From Lasiodiplodia sp. COLG20 (Eukaryota > Ascomycota > Dothideomycetes > Botryosphaeriales > Botryosphaeriaceae): a stretch of DNA of 64,000 nt. The stretch lies in the NCBI GenBank assembly GCA_009801085.1, contig VNWV01000002.1, positions 4,526,001-4,590,000 of the forward strand. The letters run 5' to 3'. A model generated the notes under the pieces. It was not told the origin of the DNA. It did not search any database and was given only the letters and a program-made list of their open reading frames with translations. Below are positions 35,464 through 44,973 of the stretch, piece by piece. The position numbers and the translations under genes are program-made. Position 1 is the stretch's first letter, and every line of letters starts with the position of its first letter.

Positions 35464-36381
35464 ATGACGACAGACACGTTGTTCCCAGGCTTCACGCCCT
35501 TTGACATAACAACAGACGCCAAGAACAACATTTCGATCCACGGAATTAAGGGCGGCGAAGGTCTGCCTCTGCTCCTAATCCACGGCTTCCCGCAAACGCA
35601 CGCCATCTGGCACGCGGTTGCGCCGCAGCTGACGTCTTCGTACACGGTCGTTGCCATCGACATCCGCGGCTATGGGGCGTCGTCGAAGCCACCACCAACG
35701 GCCGACCACGCGCCCTACAGCAAGACGCACATGGCGCAAGACTGCATCGCCGTCATGCAGCACTTTGGCTTCTCGAACTTCTTCATCTGCGCCCACGACC
35801 GCGGCGCACGCGTCGCACACAAGCTCGCCGTGAATCACCCCGACGCCGTCAGGAAGATGATTTTGCTCGACATCTGCCCCACGCTGGCCATGTACGAGCA
35901 GACAGAAGCCGGCTTCGCGACGGCATATTGGCACTGGTTCTTCCTCATCCAGCCCCATCCCGCGCCTGAGACGTTCATGAGCGCGTCGAGGGCCCGCGAG
36001 TGGCTGGCTATGTTCACCATGGGCGCGAAGAATCCTGAGGGCAAGGGCATGACGTTTTTCAAGCCCGAGGCTTTCGAGGAGTACGTGCAAGCAGCCCAGA
36101 GAGAGGGGAGCGTAGCGGCGTATTGCGAGGATTACCGCGCTGCGGCGACGGTGGATTGCGAGGAGCAGAGGAAGGATAGGGAGGCTGGGAAGAAGATCAA
36201 GTGCGATTTGAGAGTGCTGTGGGGGAAGAAGGGAGTTATTGAGAGGTTCTTTAAGGCGCTGGAGGAGTGGAAGAAGGTGAGCGAGGGAGAGGTGAGTGGC
36301 GGGCCGGTGGAGAGCGGGCATTACATCCCGGAGGAGGCACCGGAGGACGTGCTGAAGAATATCAAGGAGTTTCTGGTCTGA
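35464..36381 (+). CDS. Alpha/beta hydrolase, fluoroacetate (haloacetate) dehalogenase-like
   Basis: Single-exon 305-aa enzyme of the alpha/beta-hydrolase fold. The nucleophile Asp112 sits in AHDRGARVAHK, with Arg113 and Arg116 placed like the carboxylate-binding arginines of bacterial fluoroacetate dehalogenases. Asp136 (LLDICP) and His286 (ESGHYIPEE) complete the triad. His157, Trp158 (YWHWFF) and Tyr224 (CEDYR) match the residues that hold the halide. The oxyanion motif HGFPQT is at 40-45. A nucleophile Asp, not Ser, argues for dehalogenase or epoxide-hydrolase chemistry, and the HW/Y set favours haloacetate cleavage. The true substrate in this fungus is unknown. The ATG was chosen because the nine codons upstream are not conserved-looking. 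CT microsatellites follow the stop. Confidence 0.9.
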   Translation: MTTDTLFPGFTPFDITTDAKNNISIHGIKGGEGLPLLLIHGFPQTHAIWHAVAPQLTSSYTVVAIDIRGYGASSKPPPTADHAPYSKTHMAQDCIAVMQHFGFSNFFICAHDRGARVAHKLAVNHPDAVRKMILLDICPTLAMYEQTEAGFATAYWHWFFLIQPHPAPETFMSASRAREWLAMFTMGAKNPEGKGMTFFKPEAFEEYVQAAQREGSVAAYCEDYRAAATVDCEEQRKDREAGKKIKCDLRVLWGKKGVIERFFKALEEWKKVSEGEVSGGPVESGHYIPEEAPEDVLKNIKEFLV

Positions 36382-36401
36382 GGGGATATGACTGGCGGCA
36401 A

Positions 36402-36489
36402 GTTTCTCTCTCTCTCTCTCTCTCTTTTCTTTTTGTCCATGTTGAACACGACCTGTACTAAGGCTCCCATTTCTCTCTCTCTCTCTGAC
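36402..36489 (+). repeat. Two CT microsatellites in the hydrolase 3' region
   Basis: Two CT runs, near 36402-36425 and 36471-36487, flank a short unique stretch just after the hydrolase stop. Confidence 0.85.
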
Positions 36490-37183
36490 GTCTGTAAATG
36501 AATCTAAATCTCTCCTCCTTTCATAATGGGGCACATCTGCTGTATTGGCGTGAATGGGCACAAATCATTGAAGCCACTCTTCTTATGTCTTCGGAAACTG
36601 GAGGATCTGCTAGTAAAATGCAAATGGACCCATGAGGCCATCGCTCACTGACCAGACCCTTCGTTCCTGGACCGCACCAACGGTATTAGCGCAAACCTCC
36701 CACGTTCCACCCGCTGCCCCTGTCAATTGTCCATCCACTCGGGATCTTTCAACTTCAGCCCTACATACGTCACATTCCGCCTTCGTCGTCCACAAGGCAT
36801 ACCAACCAGATTGCGACAAAAAACGGCGCCACTTCCGCAAAACCGGTATTGCATGCACGCATTGTTCCTTCCCCTACCAGTTGCGCGTGACTTCGCGCTC
36901 ATTCGTAAACGTGAAAACGCGTCAGTTCGCTGCTGCCAAGATGTGCGACATATGACATAATTCTGCCGTAGCATGTACGCTCGCGCTTTCCGCCTTCGCG
37001 CAGACGCGACCAATAATACAAGCATTTTCTTTATATTTCACTCCGCATTCTTCAGCTCCCTCGCACCTCTCAACCTTTCTCACACGCACCCAAGAGCAAT
37101 CCTCACGGCCTAAAAACAAGCATACCACAAACTTCAGAACCTAAATAAAGATATCCCTACCAAAAACAACGACAACATCCACC
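36490..37183. other. Spacer upstream of the 90-aa membrane protein gene
   Basis: About 700 bp without a supported gene. The AC-rich sequence just before 37184 resembles a fungal 5' leader. Confidence 0.45.
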
Positions 37184-37529
37184 ATGACGGGCATCGTCCA
37201 GTCGCTCGAGAACCTCGTGTCGTCCTTCTTCGCGCTGATCGGGAACGCGCTGAACGGCATCCTGTCGGCCTTCCAGTCCGTCCTCGCGCTCATCTACACC
37301 TTCTTCCAGCAGCTTGCCGGCCTGCTTCAGGATGCGATCTCATTCCTGCTGCGTAAGACCACTTGACTCTCCCCCTGCTGATGAAAAGTGTGCTTTTGCT
37401 GACGTGGTTCGCTTGTGGATTGCAGACAACATCGCCATCCTGGGCATCATCGCCGCCGCAGCTTTCGCCTTCCTCACGTTCCAACAGCGACAGGGCGGCA
37501 GGGCTATCGGACAGAAGAAGCGCGCTTGA
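37184..37529 (+). CDS. Small two-helix membrane protein (90 aa), unknown function
   Basis: Two exons, 37184-37352 and 37426-37529, with a 73-nt intron (GTAAGA donor, TTGCAG acceptor). The start has a strong context (CCACCATGA). The protein has an amphipathic/hydrophobic first half (LSAFQSVLALIYTFFQQLAGL) and a clear membrane segment after the splice (IAILGIIAAAAFAFLTF), then a short basic tail ending KKRA, which could act as a C-terminal dilysine-like ER signal, although the lysines are not in the canonical position. No domain is recognised. The clean splice, Kozak context and composition make it likely a real conserved small protein. Confidence 0.75.
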
Positions 37530-37749
37530 GACGCTGGTACCGAAGAGGCTATGCAGTCATGACGGGATGATGCTGTGGGCGTTCATACAGGATACCCAAT
37601 GAAGTCTTTTTCTTATTTATGACATGCTGCATTCATGCGTGTGGGGTTTCTTGCAATAACCAAAACAACCCTCTTTTACGTACCTTTTTGATACAAGAAA
37701 TCCCAGCTCCACTCCGCTGAAGCCTCAACATATATGTATAGAATCCTCT

Positions 37750-38867
37750 CTACTGACTCTCAAGCACCTTCCTCGCGCCGTCGACAATGTGCTTGACCTC
37801 CTCCTGGCCCTTCTTGGCCGTCTCGTCCATCAGCTTCTTCGCTTTCTTCACGTCGTCCGGCCGCACCTTCTTCTCGACCTCGAGCGTGCGCAGCTTCTTC
37901 TGGTGCGCCGCACGCGCGTTCTGCACCGCCTGCAGCGCCGTCGTCTCGGCCGCCTTAGCGGCATCGAGCGCCTTCTTGCGCGACTCGCCCGTCGGCGGCG
38001 GGATGGGCACCGTGATGGTGGTAGGGGCGTCAGATTTGGGGGGTTGTGGCGTGAGCGAGTAGGGCGAGGCCTGGATGGTCGACATGAGGGGCTTGATGTA
38101 CTGTTGTAGTTCAGGTTTGCACATGTTAGTTTCAAACCGCTTTCTCTACATGCACACACATCACAAACGACGGCCTCCCTGCGCGTACACAGAAAAGGGC
38201 CTCGAAGATAATCCATTCTACTTTCTTGGCGGGGGTGGGAGGATGCCCTTACCTCCTCGTCTCCGGCCACGACGGTGATGATGCGGCCCTTGGGGATGAC
38301 CTGAGCCAGGTCGCCGAGCGGGTGCGTCTCCTTGCCGTCCAGGGCGCTGCCCGTCGGCTTCAGCGTCACCTTGAGCTTCTCCAGGTGCTCCGGGTTGAAG
38401 CGGCCGCCGGCGCGCAGCTCCGACAGGTCGTGCGTCAGGCGCTCCATGGCGCGCAGGATCTGCGACTCCATGGTCGACAGGTCGTACGCGTCGTCGGTGG
38501 GCGTGGCCGTGTGCGCATTGTTGACCGGCGGCGCGCTGTCGGAGCGGGCGTGCGAGAGGTTCGCCTTGCCCGACTTCTTGCTGAGCCGGGGCGAGGTGGA
38601 GAGCAGGCGGCGTTGCTGCTGCTGCTGCTGGGGAAGGGTGTTGGTGGTTGTGGTGGTGGTGGTGGTGGCAGTAGTAGTAGCAAGGTGGTATGATGACGTC
38701 GCGGAAGCTCTGGGCAGGCCGATGTGGGCTGTCAGCTACCGCGAGTGGGTGGTGGTGTGGGGATGGGCCAATTGGTACACGCACGGGAGGCGTGACGCCG
38801 TGCCTGCTCGGGTCTGCAGGAATTGGGGCAGCTGCTTGCTCCAGGAGGTGGCAATGCGTCGAGACAT
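37750..38867 (-). CDS. RRF1: Mitochondrial ribosome recycling factor (RRF)
   Basis: Releases ribosomes from mRNA after termination of mitochondrial translation. 298 aa from three exons: 38867-38779, 38709-38253 and 38100-37750. Exon 1 encodes MSRRIATSWSKQLPQFLQTR, a basic, amphipathic targeting sequence. It joins in phase across a 69-nt intron to a Thr/Gln-rich stretch containing RRLLSTSPRLSKK, a typical presequence cleavage region. The RRF domain follows: MESQILRAMERLTHDLSELR, LGDLAQVIPKGRIITVV, and after the second intron YIKPLMSTIQASPYSLTPQP, then IPIPPPTGESRKKALDAAK and a coiled-coil C-terminus. The inserted (CAG)5 and (ACC)n codon repeats lie in the presequence. Family is certain; the first exon is inferred from splice logic. 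Confidence 0.9.
38618..38672 (-). repeat. Trinucleotide repeats in the RRF presequence
   Basis: CTG units (five Gln codons) and GGT units (a run of Thr codons) lie in frame within the mitochondrial presequence. Confidence 0.8.
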
Positions 38868-39081
38868 GGTGGGCTGTGGGGTTGTTGTTGCTGATGTGCG
38901 AGGTGTGTGCGGGCTGGAGGAAGCTCGTGGCAGCTCTCGCATTGGTCGTGTCCAATCACGCCAAGCTTGTGGAGGCGATCGTCCGCTACGGATCGTCGGG
39001 TCGCAACTCAGCTGCGCCATTACACGGGCTATTGCAGCCGACGGCTAGCGTGAATTTATGTTTCGCTCATGCCATGGATAG

Positions 39082-39150
39082 TTGAAGCTATCATCCGGAT
39101 GTAAATATGGAATTAATTATTATTCATTCGCGTCCGGACGATAGCTTCAA
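39082..39150. repeat. 69-bp hairpin-forming inverted repeat at the left TIR
   Basis: 39082-39100 pairs with 39132-39150 over 19 bp with two mismatches, around a 31-nt AT-rich loop. The right arm is a third copy of the TIR core. Confidence 0.8.
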
Positions 39151-39167
39151 TGATCATATCTGTTCTT

Positions 39168-39195
39168 TTTGTTTTTTTTTTTTAAAAAAAAAAAG
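39168..39195. repeat. Poly-T/poly-A tract
   Basis: A run of about 13 T followed by about 12 A lies just inside the left part of the TIR-bounded segment, possibly part of the promoter of the enclosed ORF. Confidence 0.85.
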
Positions 39196-39485
39196 AACGG
39201 AAGCATACATATGGTCTGTTGTAGGGCGCTGCTATACTTCGCGCTAGCCATCGGCTGCAGTACCCCTCCACAGTTGCAACTCTTGGGCGGCGGCTGTGTA
39301 GCTCAAGAAGCCCTCACGTCCAATCGCCAGAATCCTCCGTTATGCGCTGCTGCCTGCTGATCCTCCTGCCGACTTATACCAGTATCCATACCCCCGCCTT
39401 TTTAGTCCTTGGCTCCAAACGATGCAGCTTAGCCTTACACCTACGTTTGTCGATTCAGTTCTCTCGTTCTTGACCGACATGAACC

Positions 39486-40784
39486 ATGGCTCGCTTTGGG
39501 AGAAAGGCGACGCGGAAAAAGGAAAAGGAGCCGGTTACAATATCGGAAGATTCTGGACCCTCAAAGGCTGCGCACGTCTCTCGCACCGCATCGGAGCAAG
39601 TTTCCATCTATCACATCTACCACAAGGGTGAATTCCACCATTGCCTTACACCGAAGCGTGACGAGTACAAAGACAAAGTGTGGCCCAGCTGTTCCGAAAC
39701 GAAGGCGCACCGGCAAGAGAAGCGTGAAAAGAAAAGGCAGGAAAGGCTACGCCCGCCCGATACTAAGGACACTAAGACAGAGGCACCAGGCTTCTTCGTT
39801 CACAAGCCTCGCCTTTGGTTTGGCCATCCGCCACGAACCCTTCGCCACGGCCAGTCGAAACACGGTACCCCGATTTGTCTCATCCATAACTCGGGGCTCT
39901 GGCGGAGGTGGCGAATTCAGTTCTGTGACGGACTGGGTGAGCCAGGCGTCGTGGACCCCAGAGGCGTCGTCGGCGCTGAGAGTGGTTACGCAAACAAGCA
40001 AGACTCTGTCCGGCAAGGTGAAAATAAGCCTAATGGCTTTGTGCAGGGCTATCCGGTGAAAAAGTGGAGGTTTTGGGGCGATACGGGGAAAAGGTACCAT
40101 CAAGACGTCAACAGGCGAAAACGAGAGGGCGAGAATCCGTCCCTGGGTCAAGGAAAACTACTAGAAGTTTCGACCGCAATCGACCTTACTTGGCATTCGC
40201 CGTTCTCGCCGCGTACTCGAAGATACAACTTTCGCTACGGAGACCTGGACTTCTGCTGGAAAGGCACTGGAACCGTTGAGCATCCGGGATTTTGTGGGGC
40301 CTTTACCCGCTTCAACCACTTGAAGCTTGTTGTCCAAGTTCCCGCTGGCGGGGCCTTTGACACGGAGCCTGCTGCTGGAGTACGCCACACTATGGGAATG
40401 GACCGAGGGACGGATGGGTTTGGCGGTTCTCAGAAAGCCTTCCCTCAAACAAGAGAGATTTTCCTAGCCACATATACATCTTCACCAGCAGCTAGAAAGT
40501 CTGGGGCCCTCGAAGTTCGTGACAGCGAATTCCTTTGGCTTTTGGGTTCATACTTTTCGAAGGAGCGTACAGATATCGAAACTCGGAAGGAGCTTGGAGA
40601 TGATATCGCAGGAACCAGTCTTGGAGGTGAGCTGCTGGGCCGGGCACAGTTGGAGGAATCACAGCTATATCAGTGCATGATTGCCACGGCAATGTGCATG
40701 GCTATAGCAGAACATCAGAAGAGAGAAGTGGTACGGCTACTTGTTGAGCTTGCCGCAGGTGAAGCCGGGAATGCGGATGGTTAG
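39486..40784 (+). CDS. Conserved-looking hypothetical protein (432 aa) inside the TIR-bounded segment
   Basis: Intronless frame starting in a good context (ACCATGG). The N-terminal 110 residues are very basic (FGRKATRKKEKE; EKREKKRQERLR). The central block TAIDLTWHSPFSPRTRRY, FRYGDLDFCWKGTGTV and FTRFNHLKLVVQVP has the ordered, aromatic character of a folded domain that I associate with an uncharacterised fungal family. ATYTSSPAARKSGALEVRD follows, and a helical C-terminus ends in VVRLLVELAAGEAG. I do not recognise an enzymatic motif, and I find no obvious DDE/DDD transposase pattern. It may be cargo of the surrounding repeat-bounded segment or simply a host gene with MITEs on both sides. An upstream out-of-frame ATG at 39480 overlaps the start. 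Confidence 0.65.
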   Translation: MARFGRKATRKKEKEPVTISEDSGPSKAAHVSRTASEQVSIYHIYHKGEFHHCLTPKRDEYKDKVWPSCSETKAHRQEKREKKRQERLRPPDTKDTKTEAPGFFVHKPRLWFGHPPRTLRHGQSKHGTPICLIHNSGLWRRWRIQFCDGLGEPGVVDPRGVVGAESGYANKQDSVRQGENKPNGFVQGYPVKKWRFWGDTGKRYHQDVNRRKREGENPSLGQGKLLEVSTAIDLTWHSPFSPRTRRYNFRYGDLDFCWKGTGTVEHPGFCGAFTRFNHLKLVVQVPAGGAFDTEPAAGVRHTMGMDRGTDGFGGSQKAFPQTREIFLATYTSSPAARKSGALEVRDSEFLWLLGSYFSKERTDIETRKELGDDIAGTSLGGELLGRAQLEESQLYQCMIATAMCMAIAEHQKREVVRLLVELAAGEAGNADG

Positions 40785-41214
40785 AATGGGCTGGTGCCTG
40801 CCAAAAGATCTGAGCCATCGCAACAAACTTCTATCAGCTCGTTATCGTTCGGACGAAGATGTATATGTTTGATTCTACATTTACGTCCGGATGGTAGCTT
40901 CAGCTACCTACGTCATTGCGGGTGGTCATTTCTTTTGGCTGCTCCGCTGCGCTTTCCTCTTTGGTGCGGCGTTCCCGTCAAAACCTGGTTTGCTTCGGCA
41001 CTTGCAAGCCCAAACTCCACTTGTTTGCAGCATGACAGCCGGCTGCGCAAACGACTTGTTCTCTTTGTCCGTGCTCTAGTTTTCCTCGGAGGACGCGCCG
41101 CTGGACATTGCGGACTCATTTTCGCAACCTCCAGCATCACCCATCCGCTAGCCTACCACTCTTGCACCGCTGTCACCTCCATCAACTTCAGCCACAGCTG
41201 TTCCGCCCGAATTC

Positions 41215-42561
41215 ATGTCGTCAATCCCACCGTCCTCTGGAAATACCAATACGAATGACTCATCCAACCCTGAACGTCGCAGGCGCCACGGTCTTGTGAA
41301 GGTACCTCCAATGGATACTCAAGTTCGGAACGGGGGGCTCCGCCTGTTCGGTAGGCGAGACCAAGCGTCTTCGAGCGGAACCTCAAGAGAAATTCTGGCT
41401 AAGCTCGACTCGCTATCCGCATACTCTACCATGCAACTTCTGGCATCGAAATCAACCCTATCAACTGTCGAAACCGAAAACAAACTTTCTTTGATATCTA
41501 CCTCCATCGAGATGGAACATCTCGCGTCGACTTCTCCAGCACTACACCAAATGCTCTCCTCGCTGTTAAAGAACTCGCCGGCCTACCAGGATCCTGTCCC
41601 ATTCATGCGCTTGCCACCCGAGATACGTGTGATGATATACGAACGCACGTGGACTGTAGTCAACTGCCCTTGGGTAATGACCGTGCGAGCGGGTCGACGT
41701 GGAAATGGGAACAGGCATGCTACCAGCATTGAGTACTGGCTGGGACCTTCTCCAGAGCGTCAAGTCCAGTACCCGAAGGTCATCATGTCGATGGATCTTC
41801 GCATCAAGAACGAATTCGTGCACGAGCTCTGTGCCAAGTTTCCTGTCCAGATTTACGCCAGTGGCCTCTTTACTGAGCTTATCCCCGGTCTCAGCATTCA
41901 CAACCCGTCTGTCTTCCTCGATCACCTTCAAGATTGTCAGATTCGGTATCTTCCACGCTTTCTGAATGATCCCAGAAGTATCAGAAATGCGTCAAACAAT
42001 AGGGCTATCTTCCGCGCGGACCTTAGCAGGCTTGTCGAGCTCTCTTTGCAGTTCCCGTCCTTGAAGAAAATGGTTGTACACATACCACTGGGCTATCCGG
42101 CGCTTTTCTCTCGAGGAATCACTGCGAAATATACATCAGAGACATTGGTTGCGGCTCTCACTGAAGAAACTGATGCTGAGTCTGAGTCTGAGTCTGACGA
42201 GCCGCCGTGCTGGCATTTCTGTGGCCACACGAACAACGCATTCATTATGGGATGGCACACTGGTGAAATACCAAGCTCGATCGAAAACAGCTACATATGT
42301 AGTATCTGTACGGCTCTAAGCATGGAGTCTCATGATGCTGCAAGTTGCACATCTGTTAGGTGTCAGTACACTGCATTCATGGCTGGGCCGCGGCGATCCT
42401 TCACAAGAATCCGCGCTGCCGGTATGCGCCTCTTTCATCATGCTTTACAGTGGGCCGACATATATCTGGAAGAGATCATCACACTTGCAATCATCTCCGC
42501 TGCCTTCCTGATCTGGTTGTACCGTGAGAGTCTCACGACACTCTTCCAGAGAGCTTCATGA
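41215..42561 (+). CDS. Hypothetical 2EXR/F-box-like protein with C-terminal membrane segment
   Basis: Intronless 448-aa frame. Residues 1-60 are polar with an ERRRRHG basic patch. At about 130 the motif FMRLPPEIRVMIYERTW resembles the F-box-like 2EXR start common in fungal hypothetical proteins. Next comes YPKVIMSMDLRIKNEFVHE, the usual second block of such proteins. A Ser-Glu run from a TGAGTC hexamer repeat lies near residue 325. Cys-rich pieces (CWHFCGH; CSICTAL; CTSVRCQ) could bind metal. The C-terminus ends in a single hydrophobic helix, IITLAIISAAFLIWLYR, so it may be a tail-anchored membrane protein. Function unknown. It lies between the TIR-bounded segment and TFB1, on the same strand as both. 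Confidence 0.7.
   Translation: MSSIPPSSGNTNTNDSSNPERRRRHGLVKVPPMDTQVRNGGLRLFGRRDQASSSGTSREILAKLDSLSAYSTMQLLASKSTLSTVETENKLSLISTSIEMEHLASTSPALHQMLSSLLKNSPAYQDPVPFMRLPPEIRVMIYERTWTVVNCPWVMTVRAGRRGNGNRHATSIEYWLGPSPERQVQYPKVIMSMDLRIKNEFVHELCAKFPVQIYASGLFTELIPGLSIHNPSVFLDHLQDCQIRYLPRFLNDPRSIRNASNNRAIFRADLSRLVELSLQFPSLKKMVVHIPLGYPALFSRGITAKYTSETLVAALTEETDAESESESDEPPCWHFCGHTNNAFIMGWHTGEIPSSIENSYICSICTALSMESHDAASCTSVRCQYTAFMAGPRRSFTRIRAAGMRLFHHALQWADIYLEEIITLAIISAAFLIWLYRESLTTLFQRAS
42174..42197 (+). repeat. TGAGTC hexamer repeat in the 2EXR-like gene
   Basis: Three to four in-frame copies encode an acidic Ser-Glu run. Confidence 0.85.
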
Positions 42562-42888
42562 CGATATTTACAAAAGAGGTATGGGTGCTTTGTAAAAAGG
42601 TTTAGTGATAGGGCTCCTAGTAAACACGTAGCAAATGAAAAAGTACATAGTGATTGCCGTTGCTCGCGACAATTGTGGAGGATCATTTCTTTGTAGGTTT
42701 AACGAACGAATGATAGTCGAAAGCGGCCAGGACTTTTGACAGGCGCACCAGCCACTTATGACGCGGGTAATATCAGCCTTAGCCCGCAGATCATCGGCAA
42801 CGCGTCCGCCTGAATCGAGGTCGCAGCATCGGAGACAAAGCAACCGCAGGCCCGCCGCGCGGACTTGCACCCTCTCCACCCAAACAGC

Positions 42889-44973
42889 ATGTCCCGCGTG
42901 TCCGCCTCGTACAAGAAGCAAGATGGCGTTCTCTCCGTGTCCAAGGACAACCGGACCGTCCTCTGGACGCCCGCCGCACCCCCGGGCGCCCCGCCGTCGC
43001 TGACCATCGCCGTGTCCGACATCACCAGTGCGTCTTGTCCTTGACAAAGTGCTGCCGCCGGCGGCGGCGGACGCGCTGTTTTGGTTGCGTACTGATCTTG
43101 GCATGCAGACTTGCAGCAGACGCCGGCCACGAGCGCCAAAGTCTCCATCAAGATCGTCGCCACCGAATCATATGTCTTCGCCTTCACCTCTCCGACTGCG
43201 CGTGATGACCAGGTCGCCATTACCAACACCCTTCGCACCGCCATCGAAGCCGCCAAGGCGCGCAGCGCGGCAGCCTCCAATGCCCCCACGCCCGCCCCTG
43301 CGCCCGACAACACCGGCCAGCCGTCGGCCATGGCGATAGCGAAGGCCGTGTCGGGCCAGACGCCGGCGGCAGCCACCAGCGCGAGCAGCGCAGAAAGAGG
43401 AGACGACGACGGCATGTACACGGACGAGCGGCTGCTGGGGGACGTGGAGCTGCAGAGGTCGCTGCTGAGCAAGGACCTGGGGACGCAGAAGCGCTTCTAC
43501 GAGGCGCTCAAGGGCAAGCCCGAGTCCATCTCACACTCGCAGTTCTCAAAACAGTTCTGGTCGACGCGCGTGCACCTGCTGCGGGCGCACGCGGTGCAGC
43601 TGAGCCAGCAGCACGGCCCGGTCAACGCGCTGTCGGCCATCAAGCTCAAGATCCGCGACGACGGCACGCCGCAGACGACGCTGACGCGCGGCCAGATCCA
43701 GACCATCTTCAACCAGCACCCGCTGGTGCGCAAGGCGTACAACGACTTGGTGCCGCCCATGGGCGAGGTCGAGTTCTTCGCGGCCTTCTTCGCCAGCAGG
43801 CTATACAAGAGGCTGAAGGGAGAAAAGATCACGGAGATGGACCCGACGAATCCCAAGTTTGACAAGTATCTTAATGATACTGAGGAAAATGAGAAAGCGA
43901 AGGCATTGAGCGTGGACCAATTTCCTCATTTCTTGGATATTGAGGGCAACGAGTCGAATCACAGTCAGCGCAAGGGCAACGCACCAGACATGACCATGCG
44001 GCCAAGTGGGCATGATAAGGTCCCAATTCTGAGGAGTTTGAACCGAGTCAGTGGGCACATGATGGCAGACGTCACGCCGGCAGATGTGGATCCCCATGCC
44101 CCCGCAGGCGTAGATGAGGCGACTTGGGAGCAATTACGGTTGAAAGATTTGCAGCGAAGTGACGAAGACAACCGCGTCATGCTCAAGATCAAGGATCAAA
44201 GGCAATTCTTCGCCCGTGACAACAAGTCATCTGCAGAAGCGCAGTTCTACGCAAAGCAAGTGCCGTCGGATGTCCTCAAGACGCTTCGTCGTGAACTCGA
44301 TGGCGGAAGCCTACAGGTCGGCGGCAACGGCGTTAACCTTCAAAGCGTCATCAACGTAGATGACAACAGTGACAGCGACGAGGACGCCAAGAAGCCAGCT
44401 CCCGAGCGCGTTGGGACAAAGGCTGCGCGCGGTGCGGCGACGACGCAGATCCTCTCGGCCATCAAGCAGCGCCGCGCGCAGAACAACGACTACTCGACGC
44501 CGCTGGGCACGTTTGCGGTCGTCGAGTTCGGCAAGACGGGATACGGGCTCAGCGAAAGCTCCATCAACGCGCTGACGCTCACGCACAACACGACGGTCGA
44601 GTTCCTGCACTACTTCTGGGCCGTGTACGGCAGCGGCGACGCGGACCGCGCGGGCGAGCTGGGGACGCTGGTGGAGACGCTGGAGAGGTCGATCGAGCGG
44701 GTGAAGGCGGTGGCCGAGGAGGCGGAGAAGGAGCGCCAGCAGATGATGGCAGACGCGAAGAAGCGCATCGAGCAGCAGGCGGCGCGCACGGGTCGCCGCG
44801 CGCGGTTCGACGAGCGCGCGTTCAAGGGCGGCCGGGCGGCCATCGAGAGCGTCATGCGCCCCACGGTCGAGGCCGTCAAGAAGGCCGTCAACACGTACAG
44901 GGAGGAGCTGAAGAAGCAGATGGCGCTGGCGCAGCAGGCGGCTGCTGCGGGCGGTGCGACGGCGGCGTCGTAG
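42889..44973 (+). CDS. TFB1: TFIIH core subunit Tfb1/p62
   Basis: A 667-aa subunit of the general transcription and repair factor TFIIH, from two exons: 42889-43027 and 43109-44973. The 81-nt intron splits the Asn codon after SDIT. The N-terminal PH/p62 domain starts MSRVSASYKKQDGVLSVS and continues KVSIKIVATESYVFAF. In yeast and human this domain binds acidic activators and repair proteins. Two BSD domains follow: FSKQFWSTRVHLL near residue 200 and EVEFFAAFFASRLYKRLKG near 265, each with the Phe-Trp or Phe-Phe pair of the fold. The C-terminus is helical, basic and Ala-rich (VEAVKKAVNTYREELKKQM) as in other p62 proteins. Length is close to yeast Tfb1 (642 aa). Confidence 0.93.

Larger units (their letters stand above)
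39081..40904. mobile_element. Candidate TIR-bounded element (1.82 kb) enclosing one ORF, TA at both ends
   Basis: The first 33 bases (39081-39113) match the reverse complement of the last 33 (40872-40904) at 28 of 33 positions, and all five differences are transitions. Each end is directly next to a TA (39079-39080 and 40905-40906), and similarity fades beyond it. This is the layout of a Tc1/mariner-type insertion with TA target duplication. The only long ORF inside (39486-40784) does not show a recognisable transposase motif. Alternatively, the two ends are separate small MITE remnants; the left one forms its own hairpin with 39132-39150. Confidence 0.5.

Noticed and set aside
35575..36561. 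328-codon minus-strand frame opposite the dehalogenase-like gene
   Set aside because: Antisense shadow; the plus strand has a full catalytic set.
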